64,000 nt of DNA from Nonomuraea indica (GCF_002850745.1 NZ_KZ559468.1:475109-539108); one strand, 5' to 3'; positions 49,361 through 59,022 are shown, numbered from the stretch's first letter. Translations and numbers: made by a program. Notes: generated by a model not told the origin, from the letters alone.

Positions 49361-50967
49361 GCTCGCAAGCCCTGTCGACCATCCTCTTCCTCGCCTTCGT
49401 CGCCCTGACGCTCGGCATCACGTTCTGGGCGAGCCGGCAGACCAAGACGGCCGCCGACTACTACGCCGGCGGCCGCTCGTTCAGCGGCGCGCAGAACGGC
49501 CTGGCCATCGGCGGCGACTACATGTCGGCCGCCTCCTTCCTCGGCATCGCCGGCATCATCGCGCTGTCCGGCTACGACGGCTTCCTCTACTCCATCGGCT
49601 TCCTGGTGGCGTGGCTGGTCGCGCTGCTGCTGGTCGCGGAGCTGATGCGCAACTCCGGCAAGTTCACCATGGCCGACGTGCTGGCGTTCCGGATGAGCCC
49701 GCGCCCGGTCAGGACCGCCGCCGGCGTCTCCACGATCACGGTGAGCATCTTCTACCTGCTGGCCCAGATGGTCGGCGCGGGCGCCCTGGTGGGCCTGCTG
49801 CTGGGCGTCACGTCCCCGGCGGGCAAGGCGTGGACGATCGTCGGCGTGGGCGCCCTCATGATCGTGTACGTGGTCTTCGGCGGCATGAAGGGCACCACGT
49901 GGGTGCAGATCGTCAAGGCCGTGCTGCTCATGGGCGGCGCCGCGCTGATCACCCTCCTCGCGCTGGCCCACTTCGGTTTCAACCTCTCGTCCCTGCTGGG
50001 CGAGGCGGCCGCGCAGAGCGGCAAGGGCGGCAACTTCCTCATCCCCGGCCTGAAGTACGGCACCGAGGCGCAGGGGCTGGCCGGCAAGCTCGACCTGATC
50101 AGCCTCGGCCTGGCGCTCGTGCTGGGCACGGCCGGCCTGCCGCACATCCTGATCCGCTTCTACACCGTGCCGACCGCCAAGGACGCCCGCAAGTCGGTGC
50201 TGTGGGGCATCGGCATCATCGGCACCTTCTACCTGCTGACCCTCGTCCTCGGCTTCGGCGCCGCGGCCCTGGTCGGCAGCAAGACGATCGCCGCCGCGGA
50301 CAAGGCGGGCAACACGGCCGCGCCGCTGCTCGCCCAGGCCATCGGCCAGACGTTCCTCGGCGACGTGGGCGGCACGATCCTGCTGGCCCTGATCGGCGCG
50401 GTCGCCTTCGCCACGATCCTGGCCGTCGTCGCGGGCCTGACGCTCGCCTCCTCCTCCAGCTTCGCCCACGACCTGTACGCGCACGTCTTCAAGCGCGGCA
50501 ACGTCACCGAGCGGGAGGAGGTGCTGGTGGCCCGGGTGTCGGCGTTCGTCATCGGCGCCGTCTCCATCGGCCTCGGCATCCTCGCCCAGGGCCAGAACGT
50601 CGCCTTCCTGGTGGCGCTGGCGTTCGCCGTGGCCGCCTCCGGCAACCTGCCGGCCATCCTCTACAGCCTGTTCTGGAAGAGGTTCAACACGGCCGGCGCG
50701 GTCGCCGCCATCTACGGCGGCCTCGTCTCCGCCCTGGTGCTGGTCATCTTCTCGCCCGTCGTGTCGGGCTCGGAGACCGCCCTGTTCAAGGACGCCGACT
50801 TCGCCTGGTTCCCGCTCAGCAACCCGGGCATCATCTCCATCCCGCTCGGCTTCCTGTGCGGCTGGCTCGGCACCGTCATGAGCAAGGAGTACAACGCCGC
50901 CAAGTACGCCGAGATCGAGGTCCGCTCGCTCACCGGCGTCGGCGCCGAGAAGGCGGTCAAGCACTGA
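49357..50967 (+). CDS. ActP/MctC-type cation:monocarboxylate symporter
   Basis: 536 residues and 13 helices. ASRQTKTAADYYAGGRSFSGAQNGLAIGGDYMSAASFLGIAGI, GTAGLPHILIRFYTVPTAKDARKS and ILAVVAGLTLASSSSFAHDLYAHVFKRG are characteristic of acetate/pyruvate sodium symporters. Expected substrate: acetate, propionate or pyruvate. It is a paralogue of the symporter at 40669-42156, which belongs to a different regulatory unit. Confidence 0.93.
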   Translation: MSSQALSTILFLAFVALTLGITFWASRQTKTAADYYAGGRSFSGAQNGLAIGGDYMSAASFLGIAGIIALSGYDGFLYSIGFLVAWLVALLLVAELMRNSGKFTMADVLAFRMSPRPVRTAAGVSTITVSIFYLLAQMVGAGALVGLLLGVTSPAGKAWTIVGVGALMIVYVVFGGMKGTTWVQIVKAVLLMGGAALITLLALAHFGFNLSSLLGEAAAQSGKGGNFLIPGLKYGTEAQGLAGKLDLISLGLALVLGTAGLPHILIRFYTVPTAKDARKSVLWGIGIIGTFYLLTLVLGFGAAALVGSKTIAAADKAGNTAAPLLAQAIGQTFLGDVGGTILLALIGAVAFATILAVVAGLTLASSSSFAHDLYAHVFKRGNVTEREEVLVARVSAFVIGAVSIGLGILAQGQNVAFLVALAFAVAASGNLPAILYSLFWKRFNTAGAVAAIYGGLVSALVLVIFSPVVSGSETALFKDADFAWFPLSNPGIISIPLGFLCGWLGTVMSKEYNAAKYAEIEVRSLTGVGAEKAVKH

Positions 50968-50979
50968 CCCCGCGCCCAT

Positions 50980-51013
50980 GAGCAGGGCCCGGCCGGACGG
51001 CCGGGCCCTGCTC
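50980..51013. terminator. Bidirectional terminator between the symporter and conservon operons
   Basis: Perfect 15-base arms GAGCAGGGCCCGGCC / GGCCGGGCCCTGCTC with the loop GGAC, located between convergent genes. Confidence 0.8.
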
Positions 51014-51027
51014 GCGTGCGCGTGCGC

Positions 51028-51615
51028 TCAGGTGCCGACGGGCTCGGCGCGCAGCCGGGCCGAGTGCTTCACCAGCGCGATGAGCACCTCCCTGCTGGAG
51101 TCGCGCTTGCGCGCGTCACACAGCACGATCGGGATCGACGGGTCGAGCTGGAGCGCCAGCCGTACCTCGTCCAGCTCGAAGGTCGGCGCCCCCTCGAAGC
51201 AGTTGACCGCCACCACGAACGGCGTGCCGCGCCGCTCGAAGTAGTCGACCGAGGGGAAGCAGTCGGCCAGGCGGCGGGTGTCGGCCAGGATGACCGCGCC
51301 CAGCGCGCCCTCGGCCAGCTCGTCCCAGACGAACCAGAACCGCTCCTGGCCGGGCGTGCCGAACAGGTACAGGACGTAGTCGTTGGTCAGGGTGATACGG
51401 CCGAAGTCCATCGCCACGGTGGTGGTGCGCTTGGCCTCCACCGAGGTGAGATCGTCCACGCCGATGCCGCGGTCGGTGAGGATCTCCTCGGTCCGCAGCG
51501 GCCTGGTCTCGGAGACCGAGGCGACCATCGTGGTCTTGCCGGCCCCGAAACCGCCCGCGATCAGGATCTTGATCGCCCTGGGCAGGCGGGGGCGCTCAGA
51601 GCGATCGAAGACCAT
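51028..51615 (-). CDS. cvnD: Conservon GTP-binding protein (CvnD, Ras-like)
   Basis: 195 residues. P-loop ILIAGGFGAGKTTMVASVSE, the G3 region FGTPGQERFWFVWDEL in place of DTAGQE, and AVNCFEG at the G4 position. CvnD proteins are small GTPase-like switches that assemble with CvnA-C at the membrane. Last gene of a cvnA-B-C-D operon; it overlaps cvnC by 20 bases. Confidence 0.92.
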   Translation of the reverse strand: MVFDRSERPRLPRAIKILIAGGFGAGKTTMVASVSETRPLRTEEILTDRGIGVDDLTSVEAKRTTTVAMDFGRITLTNDYVLYLFGTPGQERFWFVWDELAEGALGAVILADTRRLADCFPSVDYFERRGTPFVVAVNCFEGAPTFELDEVRLALQLDPSIPIVLCDARKRDSSREVLIALVKHSARLRAEPVGT

Positions 51616-51976
51616 CGAGCACCGCCCTGTACATGTTCATGTCACGCATGTCCACCTCGGATTGCGGCTCCTGGGCCGAGACGAGTTGCTTGTCGAACAG
51701 GTCGCCGAGGAGAACCCGGATCGTGCCCGCGGGCAGGTCCAGGTGCGCGGCGATCTCCGCGACCGACTTCGGTTCGCGGCAGAGCTTGAGGATCTGCAGA
51801 TGTTCGGGGTCGAGCCCGGAGCCGGGGCCGGGCATGGGTCCCACGGCCAGGGCCATGGAGATGAGGTCGAACTTCCCGTGCACCGGCTGGGTGCGGCCCC
51901 GCGTCACGACGTAGGGACGGATGATCTCGGGATCGACCCAGTGCTCCTCCGCCGGCTCCTGGTCGGTCCGCGTCAC
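51596..51976 (-). CDS. cvnC: Conservon DUF742 protein (CvnC)
   Basis: 126 residues with VDPEIIRPYVVTRGRTQP, and a winged-helix-like core (LQILKLCREPKSVAEIAAHLDLPAGTIRVLLGDLFDKQLV), the DUF742 signature. GTG start overlapping the cvnB stop. Confidence 0.93.
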   Translation of the reverse strand: MTRTDQEPAEEHWVDPEIIRPYVVTRGRTQPVHGKFDLISMALAVGPMPGPGSGLDPEHLQILKLCREPKSVAEIAAHLDLPAGTIRVLLGDLFDKQLVSAQEPQSEVDMRDMNMYRAVLDGLRSL

Positions 51977-52392
51977 CGGTCACTCCCGGCGACGGCCTCC
52001 CCGGTGCGCGCGGCGGAGGTGAGGTACTGGCCGACGCGGGCGACCAGCATGGCCATCTCGTAGGCGACCAGGCCGATGTCGGCGCCCTGTCCGCACAGCA
52101 CGGCCAGGCAGGCCCGCTCGCCCGCGACGGTCACGATGAGGAAGCGCGAGCGCCACTCCACGACCGTCTGCCGGACCGCGCCGCCGCTCACGCGCTCGGA
52201 GACTCCCTTGGCCAGGCTCTGCAGCCCGGAGGCCACCGCCGACAGGTGCTCGCCGTCGGTCCGCTCCAGCCCCTCGGAGGAGGCCATCAGCAGCCCGTCG
52301 GACGACAGCACGATGGCGTGCTCGGCGGCGTGGACGCGGTCGATCAGGTCGTCAAGCAGCCAGTTGAGGTCCGTGCCCGAAGCCGGTGTCAC
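51973..52392 (-). CDS. cvnB: Conservon roadblock/LC7-domain protein (CvnB)
   Basis: 139 residues with LNWLLDDLIDRVHAAEHAIVLSSDGLLMASSEGL at the start and GADIGLVAYEMAMLV near the end, the bacterial roadblock/MglB-like fold. Such proteins act as regulators of small GTPases. The GTG start overlaps the cvnA stop by four bases. Confidence 0.93.
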   Translation of the reverse strand: MTPASGTDLNWLLDDLIDRVHAAEHAIVLSSDGLLMASSEGLERTDGEHLSAVASGLQSLAKGVSERVSGGAVRQTVVEWRSRFLIVTVAGERACLAVLCGQGADIGLVAYEMAMLVARVGQYLTSAARTGEAVAGSDR

Positions 52393-54860
52393 CCGTCGCC
52401 TCCCGATCGCTGGTCATCCATGAGCTTGGCGGCCTCGGACCTGCCCAGGCGGGTGCCCGACTGCAGGGATCCCATCATGGCTCGAATCTCCTCCGGCGAA
52501 CGCTCGTCATCGTCCTCCTCGTCGACGGTCGGTACGGCGGGTGGTTCCGCCTTCAGGGCGGGGTTCAGGTTCGCCTGCGGCACCCGGAAGGGCAGCCCCG
52601 ACGGGGTGAACTCGGTGGGCGGCCGCCGGCGCTCCGGCGTCGCCGCCCGTTCCGGCGCCTCCGTGTGCTCCTCGGCGGTCCCGGCGGACGCCGGAGCCTG
52701 GCGAGGTTCGGGCGGCTGGCGCAGCTGGGCGGGTTCGCGGAGGTCGGCGGGCCGGCGCGGCGCGGTGCGGTCGCGGGCGTCGGCGGGCTCGACCCGGTCG
52801 TCGCCCTCGTCCGGCCGCAGGGCCAGCGCACGGCGAGCCGAGGCGACCTTGAGCGAGCGGACGTTCTCCGCGGCCACCGGCCGCGCCGCCGTGGCCACGG
52901 CGGCCACCGCGCCCCGCCGCTGCGGCAGGCGCGCGGGCGGGTCGCCGTCGGGGCTGTCGTCGGGGGTGCCGCGGGTGTCGTCGATCTCCACCAGCTCCTG
53001 CGGCAGCAGGACGACGACCGTGGTGCCGCCGTACGGGGACGGCTTGAGCTGCACCTGGATGCCGTGCCGCTCGGCCAGCCGGCTCACCACGTACAGGCCG
53101 AGCCGGGCGGTGCCGGAGATGCGGAACTCGGGCGGGTCGGCGATGCGCTCGTTGGCGGCGGCGAGATCCTCGGGCTTCATGCCGAGCCCGCGGTCCTCGA
53201 CCTCGATGACGTAGCCGTTGGCCACGAGCTGCCCGCTGACCTGCACGGTCGTGTAGGGAGGGGAGAACGACACCGCGTTCTCGATCACCTCGGCCAGCAG
53301 GTGGATGACGTCGCCGACGGCCCGGCCGACCAGCACCACGTCGCCCATCGGCATGAGGTCGACCCTGGTGTAGTCCTCGACCTCCGCGAGCGCGCCGCGC
53401 ACCACGTCCACCATCGGCACCGAGCGGCGCCAGGTGCGGGCGGGGGAGGAGCCCGACAGGACGATGAGGTTCTCGGCGTTGCGCCGCATCCGGATGGCCA
53501 GGTGGTCGAGCCGGAAGAGCTCCTTCAGCTCCTCGGGGTCGGTCTCGCGGCGCTCCATCACGTCCAGCACGGTGAGCTGGCGGTGCACCAGCCCCTGCGT
53601 GCGGCGGGCCAGGCTGAGCAGGATGTCGCGGATGCTGCGCCGCAGCGCGGCCTGCTCGGCGGCGACCCGGATGGCGGTCTCCTGCACCGTGTTGAAGGCC
53701 TGTCCGACCTGTCCGATCTCGTCGTCGCCGAACTCCAGGGACGGCGCCTCGACGGCGACGTCCACGGTCTCGCCGCGGCCGATCCGCTCCACCACGCCCG
53801 GCAGCCGCTCGTCGGACAGCTCGTGCGCCGCGTCGCGCAGCTTCTGCAGCTGGGCGAGCAGCCGCCGCGTCGTGGTGATCGACAGCACGATCGAGGCGAT
53901 GACGGCGAGCAGCCCGAGGCCGCCCATCAGCACCAGCCGCACGACGACGCCCACGGCGACGGGTTCCACACGCTCGACCAGGCGGTCACCGGCGGCGAAG
54001 ACAAAGCCGTTGAGGTCGGCCATGGCGCGATCGGTCGAGGACTTCCACTGCTCGGCCCCGAACGGGACGCTCTTGAAGTCGCTCCCGAAGTCGCCCAGCA
54101 GACCCTCAAGGGTGGCGAGCCGGCTGAACGCACCGCCCTGCATGAGCCTGTTGTAGGCGACCTGGTCGTCGTGTCGCAGCTCCGCACCGGCCTGCTCGGC
54201 CAGGATGCGCCAGGCGCCGGTCGTCTCGGTGAAGCGTCTGTGTTCCTCGGGCGTCAGCCTTCCCGCGGCCAGCGCGCCGGCCAGCAGGGAATCCTCGCGC
54301 GAGAGCACCTCCTGCGCGCGACTCATCTGCAGCAGGGTGCGGGCGTCCTTGGCGGCCGCCTTGTCGTCCACCGTCGCCAGCGCGCCGAACATGCTGTGGA
54401 TGGCGTCGATGACATCCGCGTAGGCCTTCGCCGCCTGCAGACGGGTCATCTGCCCGGCGTCGACGGCTTGGCGGATGGACTTCAGGCCCGCGAGCCGCTT
54501 GCGCACCTGGGCGACCCGGCCGGCGCCCTCGTCGTCAAGGGCCCAGCCCACGACCCAGTTCCGCGCCGCCTCCTCGAACATGTCCGTGGCCTGGTCGGCG
54601 CGTGCACGCTGGGCCTGAACCTCCCTGCGGTTGCGCGGGCTGCCGTCGCCCAGCCGGACCATCGTGCTCCGGCGTTCGCGCTGGAGCTCGACCAGCACCT
54701 TCTCGCTCGGCTGGGCCACGTTGGTGTCGAGCAGTGACACCCAGAGCAGGTTGACACCGTCACGTAAGGTCACCCAGGCCGCGAACGCCCACAGCGCCGT
54801 CAGTGACAGAAGCAGAGCTGTGATCTTGGTCCGCAGTCGGGAATTGCGGGGGCGCATCAT
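52389..54860 (-). CDS. cvnA: Conservon sensor ATPase/histidine-kinase-like protein (CvnA)
   Basis: 823 residues. Membrane helix about 10-30, a nitrate/sulfonate-sensing (NIT)-type extracellular domain about 45-290, a second helix about 305-330, a HAMP region, and an ATPase domain about 480-610 (LLAEVIENAVSFSPPYTTVQVSG, VEDRGLGMKPEDL, RLGLYVVSRLAERHG). No canonical phospho-histidine H-box is evident, as usual for CvnA. The C-terminal 200 residues are Pro/Arg-rich and disordered. Heads the cvn operon, divergent from the diterpenoid genes. Confidence 0.93.
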   Translation of the reverse strand: MMRPRNSRLRTKITALLLSLTALWAFAAWVTLRDGVNLLWVSLLDTNVAQPSEKVLVELQRERRSTMVRLGDGSPRNRREVQAQRARADQATDMFEEAARNWVVGWALDDEGAGRVAQVRKRLAGLKSIRQAVDAGQMTRLQAAKAYADVIDAIHSMFGALATVDDKAAAKDARTLLQMSRAQEVLSREDSLLAGALAAGRLTPEEHRRFTETTGAWRILAEQAGAELRHDDQVAYNRLMQGGAFSRLATLEGLLGDFGSDFKSVPFGAEQWKSSTDRAMADLNGFVFAAGDRLVERVEPVAVGVVVRLVLMGGLGLLAVIASIVLSITTTRRLLAQLQKLRDAAHELSDERLPGVVERIGRGETVDVAVEAPSLEFGDDEIGQVGQAFNTVQETAIRVAAEQAALRRSIRDILLSLARRTQGLVHRQLTVLDVMERRETDPEELKELFRLDHLAIRMRRNAENLIVLSGSSPARTWRRSVPMVDVVRGALAEVEDYTRVDLMPMGDVVLVGRAVGDVIHLLAEVIENAVSFSPPYTTVQVSGQLVANGYVIEVEDRGLGMKPEDLAAANERIADPPEFRISGTARLGLYVVSRLAERHGIQVQLKPSPYGGTTVVVLLPQELVEIDDTRGTPDDSPDGDPPARLPQRRGAVAAVATAARPVAAENVRSLKVASARRALALRPDEGDDRVEPADARDRTAPRRPADLREPAQLRQPPEPRQAPASAGTAEEHTEAPERAATPERRRPPTEFTPSGLPFRVPQANLNPALKAEPPAVPTVDEEDDDERSPEEIRAMMGSLQSGTRLGRSEAAKLMDDQRSGGDG

Positions 54861-55046
54861 ACCTACCCTGCGACGTCATGGAGTGGTGACCACCAGGTCA
54901 TGCAGTGGCATACCGGCGCTGACAACCTGGGGACCATAGCAAGCAGACGATCATCACTCAAGCCGGGTGTGTGCTTTTCGCGTTGGTTATGCCTTTTGTC
55001 GGTTGTTTGGTGAAACGAGGAAGATCGGGAGAGATAGGGTTCGAGG

Positions 55047-56090
55047 GTGAGTGGTCTCACCCCCCAGGGTTATTTCGTTATTCGCAACGAGCTCGCCGAC
55101 AGCCTGCTGGAGGGGTCGCACCAACTGGCGGGCGTCCCCGAGCCCGACCGTCGCCGGGTCCTGCATACCGCGCTGGAGGTCGTGCCCGAAGCCGCCGAGC
55201 ACCTGCGGCCCTACCCGGTGCTGTACGCCGACGGCGAGAGCTCGGCCAGTCGGCTCGCCTTCAGCTGCCTGTCGGCCGCGGCCACGTTCCCCGACGCCGC
55301 TCGCGAGCAGATCATCGACCTCGCGGTGCTGACGATGATCCTGTTCGGCATCGACGACATCGCCGACGGCGTCGCCGGCCCATCGGCTGAGCGTGACCAC
55401 GGAGCGATCTTCGCCGCGCTCCCCGCCATCCTGGGCCGTACGAGCCGGGCTCCCGCCCCTGGAAGTCCGGTGGAGCAGATCCTCGCCGCCTGGTCGCGAT
55501 GGTGCGACCGGTTCCATGGCTACGCGGGTGCGGCGTCCCACCTGTCGCGCCTGTCACGGCACGTGGAGCTCGTGGGTGAGGCGATGGGCCGCGAGCGCGC
55601 CTGGGCGGAGGCCCGTGACCCGTGGCCCTCGTACGCGGACTACCTCGCCAACGGAGTGCACAGCATCACCTACCCCGTCTGGTGGGTGGCCGCCCTGGCC
55701 GTCTGCGGTCCCGAGCCGGCGCGGGAGGCGCACTGGGCGTCCATCGAGCCCGCCACCCACCTCGGCGCGGCGTGCATGCGGCTGGCCAACGACATCAGGA
55801 CGTTCGAGCGGGAGAAGGCCGAGGGCAAGCCCAACTCCATCAGCATCCTCCAGCGCGAGGGTCTGAGCACGAGGGAGGCGGTGGCGCGGGTCACCGCCCA
55901 CATCGACGAGCTCGACACGGCCTTCCGGAGGGCGTTGGCCGGACTGCCGGCCGAGCTGGCCGGGATCGCCGCCGGGCAGATCAGGAGCGTGTCGTTCAAC
56001 GGCCGCTGGTATCTGGCCCGCGACACCCACGCCTACACCGTCGGGGAGCTCGCCGACGACGCGCGCACCCACGTGGCTTCCCCGCGCTAG
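55047..56090 (+). CDS. Class I terpene synthase (probable diterpene synthase)
   Basis: 347 residues. All-alpha class I fold with aspartate-rich motif DDIAD (D103, D104, D107) and the second metal motif NDIRTFERE (N248, T252, E256), the NSE/DTE triad. It binds Mg and ionises a prenyl diphosphate. The neighbouring class II cyclase, P450 and GGPP synthase indicate a diterpenoid product, with this enzyme acting on the class II product. The GTG start has a TAGGGT -10-like hexamer seven bases upstream and may be leaderless. The TAG stop shares a CTAG with the convergent class II gene. The 186-base gap to cvnA holds both promoters. Confidence 0.85.
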   Translation: MSGLTPQGYFVIRNELADSLLEGSHQLAGVPEPDRRRVLHTALEVVPEAAEHLRPYPVLYADGESSASRLAFSCLSAAATFPDAAREQIIDLAVLTMILFGIDDIADGVAGPSAERDHGAIFAALPAILGRTSRAPAPGSPVEQILAAWSRWCDRFHGYAGAASHLSRLSRHVELVGEAMGRERAWAEARDPWPSYADYLANGVHSITYPVWWVAALAVCGPEPAREAHWASIEPATHLGAACMRLANDIRTFEREKAEGKPNSISILQREGLSTREAVARVTAHIDELDTAFRRALAGLPAELAGIAAGQIRSVSFNGRWYLARDTHAYTVGELADDARTHVASPR

Positions 56091-57646
56091 ATGCGCCGGG
56101 CCAGATGCGTCGAGCTGATGACCGCAGCTTGGACGACGGCGGTCGGCGTGTACAGATCCTTGTCGTGCCAGAGGGCAGGATGCTCAGCCCCGCCGGACGT
56201 CAGGTGGTTCGAGAGGTGGGCCAGGCCGAGGCTCGCGGCGCGCGCGCATCGCCGGTCGTCGCGCCACCGGGTCATCAGCAGGATCTGCATCGCGTACGCC
56301 GTCTCCTCCGCGGTGCCCTCCCAGCGTCCCCAGGAACCATCCGTCCGCTGCGTGTCCAGCACCCAGTCGACGGCTGCGTGGACCGCGCCCGCAGAGCTGT
56401 CCCCGCCGAACTCGTCGAGCGCCAGCGCACAGCTCGCCGCCGCGTAGTACGGCGAGGCGTGCCACCGGTCGGCCCAGCTCCCGTCAGGCTCCTGCCGGTC
56501 CCTGATCCAGGCCGCGAGGTCGGAGATGGTTCCGCCGTAGCGGGACGAGGCCTCCGGCCGGCGGGCCACGTACCCCCCGAACGCGTCGAGCACGTGCGCG
56601 TTGACGCTGACCGAGGAGCCGTCCTCCCCCGGCCAGGTGGCGAAGTGGGTGCCAGTGTGGAAGGCCCACAGGCTGTCCGGCTCGTACGGCACGCCGAGCA
56701 GCGCCAGCGCGTACAGCGCCACCGAGGTCGTGTCGGCGTCGGCGGGCAGGCCCGGCCCGGCGGGGGTGCCGGCGGGGCCGATCGCGGCCCTGAGGTCGGC
56801 CACCATCTCCGGTGGCACGTCCACGCGGAGCCCGGCGCGCAGCAGCCAGCTCAGCACCCAACCACGCTCGAACACGGTGATCGGCAGGCCGACGGGCACC
56901 GGGCCGCCGTGGCGCCTGGAGACCGCCTCCAGGTGGGTGCGGGCGGGTTCGTGGGGATCGCGCGCCCCGCGCTCGCCCAGCCAGGCGGCGGTGGCGGCAG
57001 GCGAGGCGCCCACGGTGCCTATGGGGGTCGGCCGGATCGCCGGCGCGCCGCAGGCGGCGGGGCCGGCGACTTCCAGGGCATGCAGGAGCTTCTGCGGGAC
57101 CTCCGCGCCGGAGGCGATCCACGAGCGGATGCGCTCCAGCCGCTCGCGGCCCGTCCCGTCGGGCAGCGGCAGCGGCTCCGCACCCGGCAATCCGGCGGAC
57201 GGCACCGTCAGGCGACCGTTGATGAGGCAGACCAGGAAGGGCACGATGTGCTCGATGGCCGGGGTGTCGGGCAGGGCGCGGCGGGCGGCCAGCCAGGGGG
57301 CCACGGCGCGCATTCCGCGCCCCGCCGCCTCCCGCAGCACGCGTGGGTCCGCGCCGAGGTCGCCGCGCTCCAGCGCCGCGAGGAAGGCCTCGGTGGCGCT
57401 CAACGTCGGCACCACCCCGTACCCGTCGGGCGCACCCCAGGAGCCGTCCGGCCGCTGCGCGGCGAGCAGGTAGTCGATTCTCTCGTGGTGCCCCGTCAGC
57501 CAGGGGGCGAGCGAGACCAGCCGGCCCGTCTCGTAGACGGAGGTGGAGACCTGGCCCCAGGGGCGGAACATGAGGCTCGTCACCAGCTCGTCCGCCACGG
57601 ACGTGAGGTCGTGGAGGTCGCCCGCAGCGACCTTGCCCACGCTCAC
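56087..57646 (-). CDS. Class II diterpene cyclase (DXDTT type)
   Basis: 519 residues, GTG start overlapping the P450 stop. Squalene-hopene/CPS-like beta-gamma fold with QW-type repeats (QRPDGSWGAPDG, QEPDGSWADRW, QRTDGSWGRWEG). The catalytic-acid motif is DADTT at 303-307 rather than DXDD. The DXDTT variant is known from mycobacterial Rv3377c (halimadienyl/tuberculosinyl diphosphate synthase, about 500 residues). It would protonate and cyclise GGPP without ionising the diphosphate. No DDXXD motif, so it needs the class I partner at 55047-56090. The skeleton (halimane, labdane, clerodane) cannot be read from sequence. Confidence 0.9.
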   Translation of the reverse strand: MSVGKVAAGDLHDLTSVADELVTSLMFRPWGQVSTSVYETGRLVSLAPWLTGHHERIDYLLAAQRPDGSWGAPDGYGVVPTLSATEAFLAALERGDLGADPRVLREAAGRGMRAVAPWLAARRALPDTPAIEHIVPFLVCLINGRLTVPSAGLPGAEPLPLPDGTGRERLERIRSWIASGAEVPQKLLHALEVAGPAACGAPAIRPTPIGTVGASPAATAAWLGERGARDPHEPARTHLEAVSRRHGGPVPVGLPITVFERGWVLSWLLRAGLRVDVPPEMVADLRAAIGPAGTPAGPGLPADADTTSVALYALALLGVPYEPDSLWAFHTGTHFATWPGEDGSSVSVNAHVLDAFGGYVARRPEASSRYGGTISDLAAWIRDRQEPDGSWADRWHASPYYAAASCALALDEFGGDSSAGAVHAAVDWVLDTQRTDGSWGRWEGTAEETAYAMQILLMTRWRDDRRCARAASLGLAHLSNHLTSGGAEHPALWHDKDLYTPTAVVQAAVISSTHLARRI

Positions 57647-59022
57647 GCGTCCCCCCGCAGGGGCCGCTTCGGAACCAGGCGCACCATGATCTTCTCCTTC
57701 GGACGCATGGACGCTCCCGGCAGGGGGGTGAACCGCTGCGGGTTGGTGAGCTCCTGGCGATACCTGCTGAGGATGGTGGCGATCACCAGGGGGGCTTCCA
57801 GGTAGTACAACCGCCTGCCCAGGCAGACGTGCGGGCCGCCGCCGAACGGGATGAAGGCGAACGGGTGGCGCCGCTGGTGGTGGTCGGGCGACCAGCGTTC
57901 GGGGTCGAACTCCAGCGGCCGGTCCCAGAACTCCGCCAGCCGGTGCGTCGTGTACGGGCTGACCAGCACCTGCGAGCCGGCCTTGATCGTGACTCCGCCG
58001 ATCTCGGTGTCGGCCACAACCTGGCGCGGGATGATCCAGCTGGGCGGGTGGAGGCGCAGCACCTCCTCCAGGACCATCCGCAGGTAGCTGAGCTCGGCCA
58101 CGTGCGACGCCCGGACCGGGCCCGCGCCCACCACCGTGTCGATCTCCTCGTGCAGCCGGTCGTCGACCTCCGGGTGCTCGTGCAGGACGGTCCACAGCCA
58201 GGTGAGCGACATGGCCGTGGTCTCCGACGCGGCGCCGTAGACATTGACCAGGTCGTCGCGGATCTGTCGTATGTCCGGTTCGCCGTCCTCCGCGACGCGG
58301 GCCCGCAGCAGCGCCGAGACCACCTCCGTCGCCCCGGTGTCGCCATCCCTGGCGGCCCGTTCGATGACCGGCCGCACGACGTCGTCGATCTTCTGGACGG
58401 AGGCCAGGAACGGCCGGTCGCCGGGAACCCTGATCGAGTAGGGCGCGAACGGCAACAACATCCGGAAGTGGATCGATGTGGCGCACGTGGCGAACTCCGG
58501 GGCGAGCCGCTCGGCGGTCTCGCGGGAGATGTGGCCGCCGAAGAGCACCTTCACCACGGCCTGGTTGGTGATCGTCGTCATCAGGTGGCCGCCGTCGATC
58601 GGCCGGCCGGTGCGCGCATGCTCGTCGAGGTCGCCCATGCTGTCGGCGATGGTGTCGGCCAGCGCCTCGCCGAGCTGGGTGATGTACCGGGCCGTGAACA
58701 GGGGCTTCAGGATCTTCCTGCTCGACTCCCAGGCGTCGCCCTCGCTGAAGACGCTGTGGCCGAGCAGCCGCCCCAACGGCCGCCAGAACATACCCTCCCG
58801 CACGAAGTTGGACCAGTCGGTCTTCAGCACCTGCTGGACATGGTCGGGGTGGGAGATCAGGTAGGGGCGGAAGGGGCCGATGTCGAGCCGGACGACTTCC
58901 CCGCCGGCTTCGACGCCCATTCTCGCCAGTTCGGTGACAGGGTCCTTCACAAGGCGTGGGACGGCACGGTAGAACGGGAAAACGTGAGGCTTTGTCACGG
59001 CAGCGCCCGTGGCAGGCGGCAT
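57643..59022 (-). CDS. Cytochrome P450 of the diterpenoid cluster
   Basis: 459 residues from ATG 59022; longer starts up to 59124 are possible. I-helix AASETTA, K-helix EEVLRLHPP (ExxR), PERF-like FDPERWSPD, and the heme loop FIPFGGGPHVCLG with C400. Length, HPDHVQQVLKTDWSNFVREGMFW and PPSWIIPRQV resemble CYP families that oxidise terpenes and fatty acids. Operon order is P450 then class II cyclase (GTGA overlap), so it probably hydroxylates the diterpene skeleton. A ferredoxin partner is not encoded nearby. Confidence 0.93.
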   Translation of the reverse strand: MPPATGAAVTKPHVFPFYRAVPRLVKDPVTELARMGVEAGGEVVRLDIGPFRPYLISHPDHVQQVLKTDWSNFVREGMFWRPLGRLLGHSVFSEGDAWESSRKILKPLFTARYITQLGEALADTIADSMGDLDEHARTGRPIDGGHLMTTITNQAVVKVLFGGHISRETAERLAPEFATCATSIHFRMLLPFAPYSIRVPGDRPFLASVQKIDDVVRPVIERAARDGDTGATEVVSALLRARVAEDGEPDIRQIRDDLVNVYGAASETTAMSLTWLWTVLHEHPEVDDRLHEEIDTVVGAGPVRASHVAELSYLRMVLEEVLRLHPPSWIIPRQVVADTEIGGVTIKAGSQVLVSPYTTHRLAEFWDRPLEFDPERWSPDHHQRRHPFAFIPFGGGPHVCLGRRLYYLEAPLVIATILSRYRQELTNPQRFTPLPGASMRPKEKIMVRLVPKRPLRGDA

